Shown piece after piece: positions 10,213-18,639 of a DNA stretch of 64,000 bases. The stretch covers positions 40,310-104,309 of the forward strand of contig JAJYDE010000011.1 in the NCBI GenBank assembly GCA_021777755.1. Direction: 5' to 3'. The DNA is from Deltaproteobacteria bacterium (GTDB lineage Bacteria > Desulfobacterota > Syntrophobacteria > Syntrophobacterales > Syntrophobacteraceae). How positions within the stretch are numbered: the stretch's first letter is position 1; each line of letters begins with the position of its first letter. The notes below the pieces were generated by a model that saw only the letters and a list, made by a program, of their open reading frames with translations, ran no database searches and was not told the DNA's origin. Position numbers and translations under genes: made by a program.

Positions 10213-10719
10213 TTGATAGCGGTTGAATCCAGCCAGCTCCAGATGATTGACAAAGTTGTCCATATAAGCCGCGTGGCCAAGGTGGTCAAAGGCGGTCGCC
10301 GGTTTTCGTTCAGTGCCATCGTGGTGGTGGGAGACGGATCGGGCAAGGTGGGATACAGCCTCGGCAAGGCCAACGAGGTTCCCGAGGCGATACGAAAAGG
10401 GATGGAATCGGCCAAGCGCAACATGGTCGATGTGCCGCTCAAGGATAGCACCATTCCGCACGAAGTGCTCGGAAGATTCGGGGCTTCCTCGGTAATTTTG
10501 AAGCCCGCCTCGCCCGGTACCGGTGTTATCGCCGGCGGCGCGGTTCGAGCCATTATGGAAGCGGCTGGAATTCATGACATATTGACCAAGTGCGTTGGTT
10601 CGAGAAATCCTCACAACGTGGTCAAGGCCACTGTCGAGGGGCTCAAGAGGCTTCGCAGCCTGGAGCAGGTATCCAAGACCAGGGGCAAAAATGTCCTGGA
10701 GGATACTCCGACCTCGTAG
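10213..10719 (+). CDS. rpsE: 30S ribosomal protein S5
   Basis: 168 residues, likely starting at the TTG at 10213 with GGAGG upstream. The N-terminal dsRNA-binding fold is [20 protein letters not shown], and [20 protein letters not shown] and [18 protein letters not shown] follow. S5 acts in decoding accuracy and lies at the mRNA entry. It is 27 nt after rplR. Confidence 0.95.
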   Translation: MIAVESSQLQMIDKVVHISRVAKVVKGGRRFSFSAIVVVGDGSGKVGYSLGKANEVPEAIRKGMESAKRNMVDVPLKDSTIPHEVLGRFGASSVILKPASPGTGVIAGGAVRAIMEAAGIHDILTKCVGSRNPHNVVKATVEGLKRLRSLEQVSKTRGKNVLEDTPTS

Positions 10720-10740
10720 AGGGTGCCAACAGGTATTAAC

Positions 10741-10768
10741 CGATCACTGATCGTCGATCACTGGTCGC
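10741..10768 (+). repeat. 14-nt tandem duplication in the rpsE-rpmD spacer
   Basis: CGATCACTGATCGT is followed immediately by CGATCACTGGTCGC (12 of 14 positions equal). Each copy is two 7-nt words. It occupies the middle of the 68-nt spacer. A role is not evident. Confidence 0.45.
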
Positions 10769-10787
10769 TCTTTTCAGGATGTGAGAC

Positions 10788-10970
10788 ATGGCTAAGCCGA
10801 TTGAGCTCAGTTTGATCAAAAGTCCCATCGGACGTCCGGAAAAGCACCGCAAAATCTTGCGCGCGCTCGGACTAACGAAGATGCACCGGCCCGTTGCCCT
10901 CTACAGCTCCCCGCAGATACTCGGGGCCGTGCGAAAGGTTATTCATCTGGTCAAGGTTGTTGAAAGATAG
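10788..10970 (+). CDS. rpmD: 50S ribosomal protein L30
   Basis: 60 residues: IELSLIKSPIGRPEKHRKIL followed by RALGLTKMHRPV and a helix ending RKVIHLVKVVER, matching the small L30 family. It lies between rpsE and rplO as usual in the spc operon. Confidence 0.95.
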   Translation: MAKPIELSLIKSPIGRPEKHRKILRALGLTKMHRPVALYSSPQILGAVRKVIHLVKVVER

Positions 10971-10979
10971 GGGTTGTCG

Positions 10980-11438
10980 ATGAGACTCGGAGAACTCGCT
11001 CCGCCCGTCGGAGCTAAGAAGAATAACAAGCGGCTGGGTCGGGGCGCCGGTTCGGGCCAGGGAATGACGGCTGGCAGGGGCACCAAGGGGCAGAAGTCGC
11101 GCTCCGGAGGCGGTACGCCTCCGTGGTTTGAAGGCGGTCAGATGCCCCTTCAGCGCCGGATTCCCAAACGCGGGTTTACCAACATATTCAAAAAGCAGTT
11201 TTCGGTTTTCAATATAGCCGATCTTGCCAATGTGCCGGCGGGAAGCCAAATTGGTCCCGTCGATTTGGTGGCCGCGGGGATATTGCGCAAAAATCACCAG
11301 CCGGTGAAACTTCTTGCCGACGGTGAGATTGCCATCGCCGTTACGGTTCGTGTCCACAAGGCTTCGGCCGCGGCTGTGCAGAAGATAGAGGCCGCGGGTG
11401 GAAAAGTCGAATTCATTGCGCCCAGGGAAGGAAAATAA
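10980..11438 (+). CDS. rplO: 50S ribosomal protein L15
   Basis: 152 residues starting MRLGELAPPVGAKKNNKRLG, with the glycine-rich basic tail GRGAGSGQGMTAGRGTKGQK. The ATG at 10980 is chosen over an in-frame TTG at 10974 because TAGGGG lies about 6 nt before it. It follows rpmD by 9 nt and precedes secY by 3 nt. Confidence 0.95.
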   Translation: MRLGELAPPVGAKKNNKRLGRGAGSGQGMTAGRGTKGQKSRSGGGTPPWFEGGQMPLQRRIPKRGFTNIFKKQFSVFNIADLANVPAGSQIGPVDLVAAGILRKNHQPVKLLADGEIAIAVTVRVHKASAAAVQKIEAAGGKVEFIAPREGK

Positions 11439-11441
11439 CTC

Positions 11442-12749
11442 GTGCCAGGCGGTTTTTCGGCCATAGGGAGAATTCCCGAGCTTAAAAAACGGATCGGCAT
11501 GAGTCTTTTGCTGCTGATCGTCTATCGCTTGGGGTGTTACATCCCGACTCCTTACATCAATACGGTGGCCCTGCAGGCATACTTCAACGCCGCCAGGGGC
11601 ACGCTCCTGGGGCTTTTCGACATGTTTGCCGGGGGCGCTCTGAGTCAATTTTCGATCTTCGCTCTGGGGATCATGCCCTACATCTCGGCCTCCATTATCG
11701 TGGAACTGTTGACGGTGGTCGTACCGGCCATTGAAAAGCTCAGTAAAGAGGGCGAGGCCGGGCGTAAGAAGATGACCCAGTACACGCGCTACGGCACTTT
11801 GGCCCTGGCCCTCATCCAGTCGTTTGGAATAGCGGTGGGGCTTGGCGGCCAGCGCGCTCCCGGAGGCGTTCCCCTCGTGCTTCTCACCGGCTGGGGATTT
11901 CGGCTCATGACCATGGTTACCCTCTCGGCGGGTACGGTCTTTCTCATGTGGGTCGGCGAGCAGATTACCGAGTTTGGTATCGGCAACGGGATTTCACTCA
12001 TCATCTATTCCGGTATTGTGAGCCGGTTGCCTTCGGCCATCTTCAACACCGTTCGACTCGTTCGTGCCGGCGGGATGAGCATTTTCGTTCTGGCCGCCAT
12101 CGCGGTCCTCATGTTCGTGGTTTGCGGCTTTATCGTTTTTATGGAGCGGGGCCAAAGGCGCGTGCCCGTTCAATATGCCAAAAGGGTTGTGGGCAGGCGC
12201 GTTTACGGGGGCCAGAATACCCACATTCCGCTAAAGATCAACACCTCGGGGGTTATCCCCCCCATTTTCGCCTCCTCTATCATCATGTTCCCGGCGACGG
12301 TTGCAAATTTCATCAAGGTCCCCTGGGTGCAGGCGGCTTCCAAGGCGATCGCCCCCGGCCACTGGGCCTACATCCTTCTTTATGTGGCCTTGATCATCTT
12401 TTTTTGTTTCTTCTATACGGCCATTGTTTTCAACCCCGTTGATGTGGCCGACAATATGAAAAAATACGGTGGGTTCATTCCCGGCATTCGACCCGGAAAG
12501 CCTACGGCCGATTACCTGGACAAGGTTCTTAGCCGCATTACGTTGGGCGGGGCTCTCTATATCTCGGCCGTGTGCGTTCTTCCCACCGTTTTGATAGAAA
12601 GATTCGGCGTGCCCTTTTATTTTGGCGGAACGGCTCTTCTCATTGTTATCGGGGTCGCGATGGACACCTTGTCCCAGATCGAGGCGCACATGCTTTCGCG
12701 CCATTACGAGGGATTTTTAAAGAGCGGCCGCGCCAGGGGCAGGCGGTAG
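11442..12749 (+). CDS. secY: Protein translocase subunit SecY
   Basis: 435 residues with about ten membrane segments, the channel-forming subunit of the SecYEG translocon in the inner membrane. It starts at GTG three bases after rplO. The plug and second-segment region ALSQFSIFALGIMPYISASI and the cytosolic loop FMERGQRRVPVQYAKRVVGR are conserved. The C-terminus RHYEGFLKSGRARGRR is basic, as expected. Confidence 0.97.
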   Translation: MPGGFSAIGRIPELKKRIGMSLLLLIVYRLGCYIPTPYINTVALQAYFNAARGTLLGLFDMFAGGALSQFSIFALGIMPYISASIIVELLTVVVPAIEKLSKEGEAGRKKMTQYTRYGTLALALIQSFGIAVGLGGQRAPGGVPLVLLTGWGFRLMTMVTLSAGTVFLMWVGEQITEFGIGNGISLIIYSGIVSRLPSAIFNTVRLVRAGGMSIFVLAAIAVLMFVVCGFIVFMERGQRRVPVQYAKRVVGRRVYGGQNTHIPLKINTSGVIPPIFASSIIMFPATVANFIKVPWVQAASKAIAPGHWAYILLYVALIIFFCFFYTAIVFNPVDVADNMKKYGGFIPGIRPGKPTADYLDKVLSRITLGGALYISAVCVLPTVLIERFGVPFYFGGTALLIVIGVAMDTLSQIEAHMLSRHYEGFLKSGRARGRR

Positions 12750-12837
12750 TCATTTTCGATGCGCTGTCTGTGAGAGAATTGCAGCGGTGCTCTTTTTTGA
12801 GTTCCCAGCTCTTAATTGCATTTTGCGGAGGTAAGCG

Positions 12838-13479
12838 ATGAACATCATTTTACTTGGACCGCCGGGGGCCGGCAAGGGCACCCAAGCCAAACGACTCGTC
12901 GAAAAGTATTCCATCCCGCAGGTTTCAACGGGCGACATGCTTAGAGCGGCCCTCAAGGAAGGAACTCCCCTGGGGCTCGAGGCCAAAAAGTTCATGGACG
13001 CCGGGGGATTGGTTCCCGACAGTGTTGTGATCGGCCTTGTAAAGGAGCGGATTCAAAAGCCCGATGCGGCCAAAGGGTACATGCTCGACGGCTTTCCGCG
13101 CACTGTGGCGCAGGCCGAGGAACTCGATTCGATTCTTGGCTCCCTCGGGCAGAAGATCGACCACGTGGTAAGCGTTGAGGTCCCGAGTTCCGAGCTTTTG
13201 GGCCGTCTTACGGGCAGAAGGACCTGCCGGGCTTGCGGCGCCGGTTTTCACGTAATGTTCGACCCCCCGAAGAAGGATGGGGTTTGTGACAAATGCGGCG
13301 GAGAACTCTACCAGAGATCCGATGATAACGAAACGACGGTGAAGTCCAGACTCGATACCTATGAAGCTCAGACCAAGCCTTTGATCGACTATTATGTGAA
13401 GCAGGCGAAGTTGCGCCCGATCAACGGTGTTGGAAAAATGGACGATATTCTGCAGCGAATCCAGGCGATCCTCGGGTGA
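12838..13479 (+). CDS. adk: Adenylate kinase with zinc-binding lid
   Basis: 213 residues. The P-loop GPPGAGKGT is at 7-15, the AMP-binding segment QVSTGDMLRAA at 28-38, and DGFPRT at 84-89. The lid carries four cysteines at 130, 133, 150 and 153 (CRAC and CDKC), the zinc-stabilised type also seen in Gram-positive enzymes. It interconverts ATP, AMP and ADP in the cytosol. Its place between secY and map is a common arrangement of this operon. AGGTAAGCG precedes the ATG. Confidence 0.97.
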   Translation: MNIILLGPPGAGKGTQAKRLVEKYSIPQVSTGDMLRAALKEGTPLGLEAKKFMDAGGLVPDSVVIGLVKERIQKPDAAKGYMLDGFPRTVAQAEELDSILGSLGQKIDHVVSVEVPSSELLGRLTGRRTCRACGAGFHVMFDPPKKDGVCDKCGGELYQRSDDNETTVKSRLDTYEAQTKPLIDYYVKQAKLRPINGVGKMDDILQRIQAILG

Positions 13480-13598
13480 TCGCCGTTCCTGCGGTTTTCT
13501 AGATAAGGGATTGGGATTTAGAGGGGGGTGGCGGGGCCTTGGGGGCTCGCCTTCCCCGGGTCTTCAATTCCTGATTTTGTTTTATCCGGACGGTCGGG

Positions 13599-14375
13599 TT
13601 GATTATTTTAAGGTCCAAAGCCGAAATTGAAAAGATCAGAACCTCGTGCGGCATTGTGGCCGAGATACTCGATCGGCTGGTCGAGCACATCAGGCCCGGA
13701 GTGAGCACTTGGGATCTCGATGCCATCAGCGAGGAACTGACTGCCAAAAAGCACGCTCGCCCCGCGTTCAAGGGCTACCATGGCTATCCCTACTCTCTGT
13801 GCGCCTCGGTAAATGAAGAGGTGGTGCACGGGATGCCTTCCAAGCATCGGCGCCTGAAGGCCGGGGACATTATCAGCCTCGACTATGGGGTGGTGCTTGA
13901 CGGCTACTACGGGGATGCGGCGCTGACGGTGCCCGTGGGCGAGATAAGCGAAGCCGCGGTGGAGCTTTGCACGGTGACCGAGGAGTGTCTCTATGAAGGG
14001 ATCTCTCGGGCCGTTTCCGGAAACAGGCTCTCCGACATATCCCACGCCATTCAGGACTATGTGGAAAAGCGCGGGTATTCGGTGGTTCGCGAGTTCGTCG
14101 GCCATGGTATCGGGCAGCATTTGCACGAGAGCCCCCAGGTTCCCAATTACGGTCCGCCCGGTCGGGGGATCAGATTGAAGGCCGGGATGGTTTTGGCCAT
14201 CGAGCCGATGATCAACGCCGGAGGGGCCGAGGTGGAGATTTTGGAAGACCAATGGACCGCGGTGACCCGGGACCGCAAGTTGTCGGCTCATTTCGAGCAC
14301 ACGGTGGCGGTGAGCGAAAACGGTCCGCTTATTTTGAGCAAGCGTAAAAACAGGTTTACAAAGCGGTTCGGTTAA
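13599..14375 (+). CDS. map: Methionine aminopeptidase, type I
   Basis: 258 residues that remove the initiator methionine. The metal ligands are visible: two aspartates in [18 protein letters not shown], histidine in [12 protein letters not shown], glutamate in AIEPM and glutamate in HFEHTVAV. The probable start is a TTG at 13599 giving [20 protein letters not shown]. It follows adk after 119 nt with no recognised structure. Confidence 0.95.
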   Translation: MIILRSKAEIEKIRTSCGIVAEILDRLVEHIRPGVSTWDLDAISEELTAKKHARPAFKGYHGYPYSLCASVNEEVVHGMPSKHRRLKAGDIISLDYGVVLDGYYGDAALTVPVGEISEAAVELCTVTEECLYEGISRAVSGNRLSDISHAIQDYVEKRGYSVVREFVGHGIGQHLHESPQVPNYGPPGRGIRLKAGMVLAIEPMINAGGAEVEILEDQWTAVTRDRKLSAHFEHTVAVSENGPLILSKRKNRFTKRFG

Positions 14376-14419
14376 TTTATTATAAAAAGTTCGAAATTCG
14401 ATCTTGGAGAAAGTTGCCC

Positions 14420-14641
14420 ATGGCTAAAGAGGATTCTATAGAAGTCGAAGGAACTGTTGTCGAGACCCTTCCCAACGCTATGTTCCGTGTCGAGCTTCCC
14501 AATGGCCATCGGATTCTGGCTCATATATCCGGAAAGATGCGGATGCACTTCATCCGGATTCTTCCGGGAGATAAGGTGACGGTGGAATTGTCTCCCTACG
14601 ATCTGACCAGGGGCCGTATCACGTACCGGTCCAAAGGCTAG
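14420..14641 (+). CDS. infA: Translation initiation factor IF-1
   Basis: 73 residues starting [20 protein letters not shown], one S1-like OB fold with [20 protein letters not shown] and [13 protein letters not shown]. It blocks the A site during initiation. The ATG at 14420 has GGAG upstream. The order map-infA-rpmJ is conserved in many bacteria. Confidence 0.97.
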   Translation: MAKEDSIEVEGTVVETLPNAMFRVELPNGHRILAHISGKMRMHFIRILPGDKVTVELSPYDLTRGRITYRSKG

Positions 14642-14679
14642 GGCTGTCGGCGCCGGCCTTGTTGAAAGGAACTTCCAAA

Positions 14680-14793
14680 GTGAAAGTGCGGGCATCGGTT
14701 AAACGTATATGCAGGAAGTGCAAAATTATTCGCCGCCACGGGACCGTGAGGGTGATTTGTGAAAATCCCAGGCACAAGCAGCGCCAGGGCTAA
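14680..14793 (+). CDS. rpmJ: 50S ribosomal protein L36, zinc-binding form
   Basis: 37 residues read from [23 protein letters not shown], ending [10 protein letters not shown]. The zinc ligands C11, C14, C27 and H32 are present, so this is the C+ paralogue. AAGGA lies 9 nt before the start. L36 is the smallest large-subunit protein and binds the base of the L7/L12 stalk region. Confidence 0.95.
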   Translation: MKVRASVKRICRKCKIIRRHGTVRVICENPRHKQRQG

Positions 14794-14915
14794 AGAGAAG
14801 CTGCCCGTCAGCGGGGCTGTGAGTGTGCTTGCCTGCCGGGCCGGGAGCCGCGAAGGGCGGGCGAGGGACCAGAGAAGCCGGCTTGACGCTTCTGCATTCT
14901 TCAAGGAGTAGGACA

Positions 14916-15290
14916 TTGGCACGTATTGCAGGCATCGACTTACCCAAAAACAAGCGCATTGAAATCGCTCTGACTTATATTTACGGGATTGGCAGACCGA
15001 CGGCCAAGAAGATTTTGGAATTGGCCGGTATCGGCGCCGACACCAAAAGCGACGACCTGACGGATGCCGAGGTCAATATGATCCGGCAGGTTATTGATTC
15101 CAATTTCAAGGTCGAGGGCGATTTGCGCTCGGAGGTCTCCATGAGCATAAAGCGGCTCATGGACCTGGGCTGTTATCGTGGACTCAGGCACCGCCGGGGG
15201 CTTCCCGTGCGCGGTCAGCGTACTCACACCAATGCCCGCACTCGTAAAGGTCCGCGTCGATCCGTCATGGGCAAGCGAAAAAAAGCGTAA
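14916..15290 (+). CDS. rpsM: 30S ribosomal protein S13
   Basis: 124 residues read from TTG at 14916: [20 protein letters not shown], with the helix-two-turn-helix [19 protein letters not shown] and the basic tail [26 protein letters not shown] lies 7 nt upstream. A longer in-frame reading from 14823 lacks family support. S13 contacts the large subunit and P-site tRNA. It begins the alpha operon part. Confidence 0.95.
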   Translation: MARIAGIDLPKNKRIEIALTYIYGIGRPTAKKILELAGIGADTKSDDLTDAEVNMIRQVIDSNFKVEGDLRSEVSMSIKRLMDLGCYRGLRHRRGLPVRGQRTHTNARTRKGPRRSVMGKRKKA

Positions 15291-15299
15291 GGATTGCAA

Positions 15300-15695
15300 A
15301 TGGCTAAAGAGAAGGCTGCACCGAGAACGAAGAAAAAAGAGCGAAAGAACATCCTTAACGGTATCGCTCATATCCGCTCCACCTTCAACAATACGATCAT
15401 TACGATCACCGATGTGAGCGGCAACGCGATTTCATGGTCCAGCGCCGGGAGCCAGGGATTCAAGGGGTCGAGGAAGAGCACGCCCTTTGCGGCTCAGGTG
15501 GCCGCCGAGATTGCGGCAAAGAAGGCTCAGGAGCACGGAGTCCAGAACATAGAGGTTTTCGTCAAGGGGCCCGGATCGGGCCGCGAGGCCGCCTTGAGGG
15601 CCCTTCAGGCCGCGGGCTTCAACATCACCTTCATCAAGGACGTTACGCCGATTCCGCACAACGGCTGCAGGCCTCCGAAAAGGCGGCGGGTATAA
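15300..15695 (+). CDS. rpsK: 30S ribosomal protein S11
   Basis: 131 residues with [20 protein letters not shown], the platform-protein core, and the C-terminal [18 protein letters not shown], which includes the Asn-Gly site that is isomerised in E. coli S11. The start is the ATG at 15300 after AAGGA. It lies 9 nt after rpsM. Confidence 0.96.
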   Translation: MAKEKAAPRTKKKERKNILNGIAHIRSTFNNTIITITDVSGNAISWSSAGSQGFKGSRKSTPFAAQVAAEIAAKKAQEHGVQNIEVFVKGPGSGREAALRALQAAGFNITFIKDVTPIPHNGCRPPKRRRV

Positions 15696-15767
15696 GGCGA
15701 GGAATTTTTGTGGCCCGGGGCTTGGGCCGCGTGCAAATGGCGGGGCTACCGCCTCAGGAGGATCAAT

Positions 15768-16394
15768 TTGGCTCGATACACCGAAGCTCAATGCAGGCTT
15801 TGCCGCCGCGAGACGATGAAGCTCTATCTCAAGGGTGACCGTTGTTATTCGGACAAGTGCGCCATAGAGCGTCGAAATTATCCACCGGGTCAGCACGGCC
15901 AGGGTCGGGGCAAGCTCTCCGACTACGGGGTGCAGTTGCGCGAAAAGCAGAAGATCAAGCGCATTTACGGCCTGGTGGAAAAGCAGTTTGAAAGCTATTT
16001 CGAGGAAGCCGACCGTCGCAAGGGCGTTACGGGCACAAACTTTTTGATTCTGCTCGAACGGCGCCTCGACAACACGGCCTACAGGCTGGGTTTTGCCAAT
16101 TCCCGCTGCCAGGCGCGGCAACTGGTTCGTCACGGCCACTTTCTGGTAAACGGCAGGAAGGTTGACATTCCTTCTTTTCTGCTGCGGCCCGGCGACCGTA
16201 TTACGGTTGCGGAAGGCAGCAGAAACCTGCAGATCATCAACGAGTCCATGGCCGCTTTGCCTCGAAGGGGTGTAGCCGCCTGGCTCGACATTGACGCCTC
16301 CAAGTTCGAGGGGACTTTCAGAGCCTATCCGGTGCGCGAGGAAATCAGCCTGCCGGTTCAGGAACAGTTGGTGGTCGAGTTCTATTCGAAGTGA
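15768..16394 (+). CDS. rpsD: 30S ribosomal protein S4, zinc-binding form
   Basis: 208 residues read from TTG at 15768: [20 protein letters not shown]. The four cysteines C9, C12, C26 and C31 form the zinc site of the C+ class. The S4 RNA-binding domain [20 protein letters not shown] lies mid-protein. AGGAGG is 6-7 nt before the TTG, which decides the start against an upstream in-frame TTG at 15708. S4 starts 16S assembly at the five-way junction. Confidence 0.94.
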   Translation: MARYTEAQCRLCRRETMKLYLKGDRCYSDKCAIERRNYPPGQHGQGRGKLSDYGVQLREKQKIKRIYGLVEKQFESYFEEADRRKGVTGTNFLILLERRLDNTAYRLGFANSRCQARQLVRHGHFLVNGRKVDIPSFLLRPGDRITVAEGSRNLQIINESMAALPRRGVAAWLDIDASKFEGTFRAYPVREEISLPVQEQLVVEFYSK

Positions 16395-16523
16395 GAAAGA
16401 GAGCTTGCTGATTGCAGGATCTCCCGGGCGGGGCCGGAGATGTGGAGCTTCGCGCATCCATTTGCTCCGACAGGTTTCCGGATCGTGGGGCCTGAGGTGA
16501 TGTCTCTTCTATGAGGATAAAAC

Positions 16524-17531
16524 ATGCAAAAGAACTGGCGCGAGCTTATCAAACCCAAGCGCTTGGAAGTCGAGACAAAGGAGCCTGGCACTTTCGGTAA
16601 ATTCGAGTGCGAGCCCCTGGAGCGGGGTTTTGGCATCACTTTGGGTAATGCGCTGAGGCGGGTGTTGCTCTCCTCGCTTCAAGGGTCGGCCATCACCAGT
16701 GTCAAAATAGATGGTGTTTTGCACGAGTTTTCCACCATCCCCGGCGTTTTGGAAGATGTAACCGATGTGATTCTCAACCTCAAGGAGGTGAGATTCAGAG
16801 CGAGCGGGGAAGTGACCACTCGGCGCCTTTTGATCGAGAAGCAGGGCGAGGGGCGGGTGTGCGCCGGAGACATTCAGACCGGAGCGATGGTGGAGGTGCT
16901 CAATCCGGGCCTTCACATCTGCACGCTGGCCAAGGACGCGAAGCTGCGGATGGAACTTACTCTCAAGCAGGGAAAGGGTTATGTCCCGGCTGAGAAAAAC
17001 ATAGATGAAAACCAGGCGATCGGCACGATTCCCATCGATGCGGTTTTTTCGCCCGTTCGCAAGGTCAGCTACACTGTGACCCAGGCGCGTGTTGCCCAGA
17101 TCACCGATTTTGACAAGCTGGTTTTGGAGATATGGTCGGATGGTAGTGTGAAGCCCGATGACGCGCTTGCTTACGCGGCCAAGATTTTGAAAGACCAGTT
17201 GTCGGTTTTCATCAACTTCGAAGAGGAGGCCGAGGCACAGGAGGAAGAAACCCGCTCCGAGCCGGCCTTCAATGAGAACCTCTTCCGCAGCGTTGACGAA
17301 CTGGAGCTTTCTGTGCGGTCGGCCAACTGCTTGAAAAACGCCGACATACGCAATATCGGCGAGTTGGTTCAGAAAACCGAACAGGAAATGCTCAAGACCA
17401 AAAATTTTGGCCGCAAATCCTTGAATGAAATCAAGGAGATTCTGGCTGAAATGGGACTTTCTCTGGGACTCAAGATCGATAACTTCCCCCGCCGCGAGGA
17501 GATCGAGCAGAGAAGAAAGGAACAGGAATAA
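16524..17531 (+). CDS. rpoA: RNA polymerase alpha subunit
   Basis: 335 residues. The N-terminal dimerisation domain contains [20 protein letters not shown], and the C-terminal domain (from about residue 255) contains [20 protein letters not shown] and [20 protein letters not shown], which bind UP elements and activators. A 129-nt spacer separates it from rpsD, longer than usual. It is followed by rplQ after 3 nt. Confidence 0.98.
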   Translation: MQKNWRELIKPKRLEVETKEPGTFGKFECEPLERGFGITLGNALRRVLLSSLQGSAITSVKIDGVLHEFSTIPGVLEDVTDVILNLKEVRFRASGEVTTRRLLIEKQGEGRVCAGDIQTGAMVEVLNPGLHICTLAKDAKLRMELTLKQGKGYVPAEKNIDENQAIGTIPIDAVFSPVRKVSYTVTQARVAQITDFDKLVLEIWSDGSVKPDDALAYAAKILKDQLSVFINFEEEAEAQEEETRSEPAFNENLFRSVDELELSVRSANCLKNADIRNIGELVQKTEQEMLKTKNFGRKSLNEIKEILAEMGLSLGLKIDNFPRREEIEQRRKEQE

Positions 17532-17534
17532 CCG

Positions 17535-17948
17535 ATGCGCCACGGAGTTTCGGGCAGAAAACTCAATATGACGACGAGCCATCGGCTCGCCATGTTTCGC
17601 AATATGGTCACCTCGCTTTTGAGCGAGGAGCGCATCTATACGACGGTGCCCCGGGCCAAGGAGATGCGCCGTTGGGCCGAGTGGATGATCACCCTTGGCA
17701 AAAACGGCGATTTGAATTCGAGAAGGCGCGCTCTGGCTATTATTCGCGAAAAGAAAGTCGTCTACAAGGTCTTCGACGAACTTGCCGAAAGATATCGCAA
17801 TCGAAGCGGTGGCTATACGCGGATCGTAAAGGTTGGTTTTCGCCGTGGTGACTCGGCGCCCATGTGTTTGCTCGAGCTTATCAGCGAGGGCACCCATGAA
17901 GCAAAGGGCAAAGCCAAAAAGGCCGAAAGCTCCCCCTCGGCGGCTTAG
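17535..17948 (+). CDS. rplQ: 50S ribosomal protein L17
   Basis: 137 residues: [40 protein letters not shown] and [20 protein letters not shown]. The acidic/alanine C-terminus extends a little beyond the core family length. It closes the ribosomal superoperon, and the sequence after its stop starts an inverted-repeat element. Confidence 0.96.
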   Translation: MRHGVSGRKLNMTTSHRLAMFRNMVTSLLSEERIYTTVPRAKEMRRWAEWMITLGKNGDLNSRRRALAIIREKKVVYKVFDELAERYRNRSGGYTRIVKVGFRRGDSAPMCLLELISEGTHEAKGKAKKAESSPSAA

Positions 17949-17952
17949 TAAA

Positions 17953-17973
17953 CCTACCTCAGAGACACAGAGG
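17953..17973. repeat. Left outer inverted repeat of the GxxExxY element
   Basis: This 21-base segment matches the reverse complement of 18558-18578 at 19 of 21 positions (CCTACC, two mismatching bases apart, then GAGACACAGAGG). It starts 5 nt after the rplQ stop. Similarity decays inward, with further AGAGACAGAG words. Confidence 0.7.
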
Positions 17974-17999
17974 CGCCGCAAGAGACAGAGATGAATGTT

Positions 18000-18035
18000 T
18001 TTTGCCCGACCGGGGGAAACCTCGGCCGGGCAAAA
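18000..18035. repeat. Long hairpin with GAAA loop, left side of the element
   Basis: A 16-bp stem starting TTTTGCCCGACCGGGG (one A-C mismatch, one G-T pair) closes a GAAA tetraloop, with TTTT at its base on the left and AAAA on the right. Because A residues rather than T residues follow the stem on either strand, it is not an ordinary intrinsic terminator. Confidence 0.7.
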
Positions 18036-18043
18036 GCTTCTCG

Positions 18044-18429
18044 GTGGAGCGTGCTTTGGAAGTCAATGAGCTCACAAGGGAGGTCATCGGGGCGGCCATG
18101 GAAGTTCACAGGTTCCCTGGCCCTGGCCTGCTTGAGTCGGTCTACGAGTCCTGTTTGTGCGTGGAGCTTGACTATCGCTCGATCCCTTTCGGCAGGCAGA
18201 AAGAGTTCCCCATCGAATACAGGGAAAGGAAACTCGATTGCGGGTATCGTCTCGACCTCGTGGTGGGGGCGAACGTGTCGTCGTGGAACTCGAATCCTGT
18301 GACGCCCTCCTTCGCGTACATGAAGCGCAGCTACTGACCTACTTGAAACTTACAGGCCTGAAAGTTGGCCTTCTCATCAATTTCAACGTCCCCATTCTTA
18401 AACAAGGAATAAAGCGGTTGGCCAACTGA
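18044..18429 (+). pseudogene. GxxExxY protein (PD-(D/E)XK-like), frameshifted
   Basis: The first frame gives VNELTREVIGAAMEVHRFPG and GPGLLESVYE, with the motif G-L-L-E-S-V-Y that names the family, through YRLDLVV. The conserved continuation [29 protein letters not shown] and IKRLAN lies in another frame. One extra G in the GGGGG run at 18265-18269 would join them, so this is either a single-base deletion or a sequencing error. The usual E-x-K of the nuclease core reads E-L-E, so the catalytic lysine also appears lost. Function of the family is unknown. The exact start (GTG 18044 or TTG 18056) is unclear. Confidence 0.85.
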
Positions 18430-18506
18430 GCGGTCCAGCGTACTGGTCCCGCGTTATTATCCGTCCCCCCCTGGTAAAACAGCCCAGTATTCCGAAAGAG
18501 CATGCG

Positions 18507-18542
18507 TTTTGACCGGTCGATGTTTCTCCCGACCGGTCAAAA
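18507..18542. repeat. Perfect 13-bp hairpin, right side of the element
   Basis: TTTTGACCGGTCG (18507-18519) and CGACCGGTCAAAA (18530-18542) are perfect inverted copies around a 10-nt loop. Like the left hairpin, its base is TTTTG...CAAAA and its stem includes ACCGG, so the two look related. Confidence 0.75.
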
Positions 18543-18557
18543 AAGGCTTTCTCTGTG

Positions 18558-18578
18558 CCTCTGTGTCTCCGTGGTAGG
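18558..18578. repeat. Right outer inverted repeat of the GxxExxY element
   Basis: CCTCTGTGTCTCCGTGGTAGG, complementary to 17953-17973 except at two positions. It is preceded by CTCTGTG. The two outer repeats bound a 626-bp segment holding both hairpins and the broken gene. Confidence 0.7.
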
Positions 18579-18639
18579 TGTTGTTTTTGTTTTTGCCCCA
18601 TGTTTTGTCCGCCCAATCGTAGCCCCCCGCCGCGCTCCC

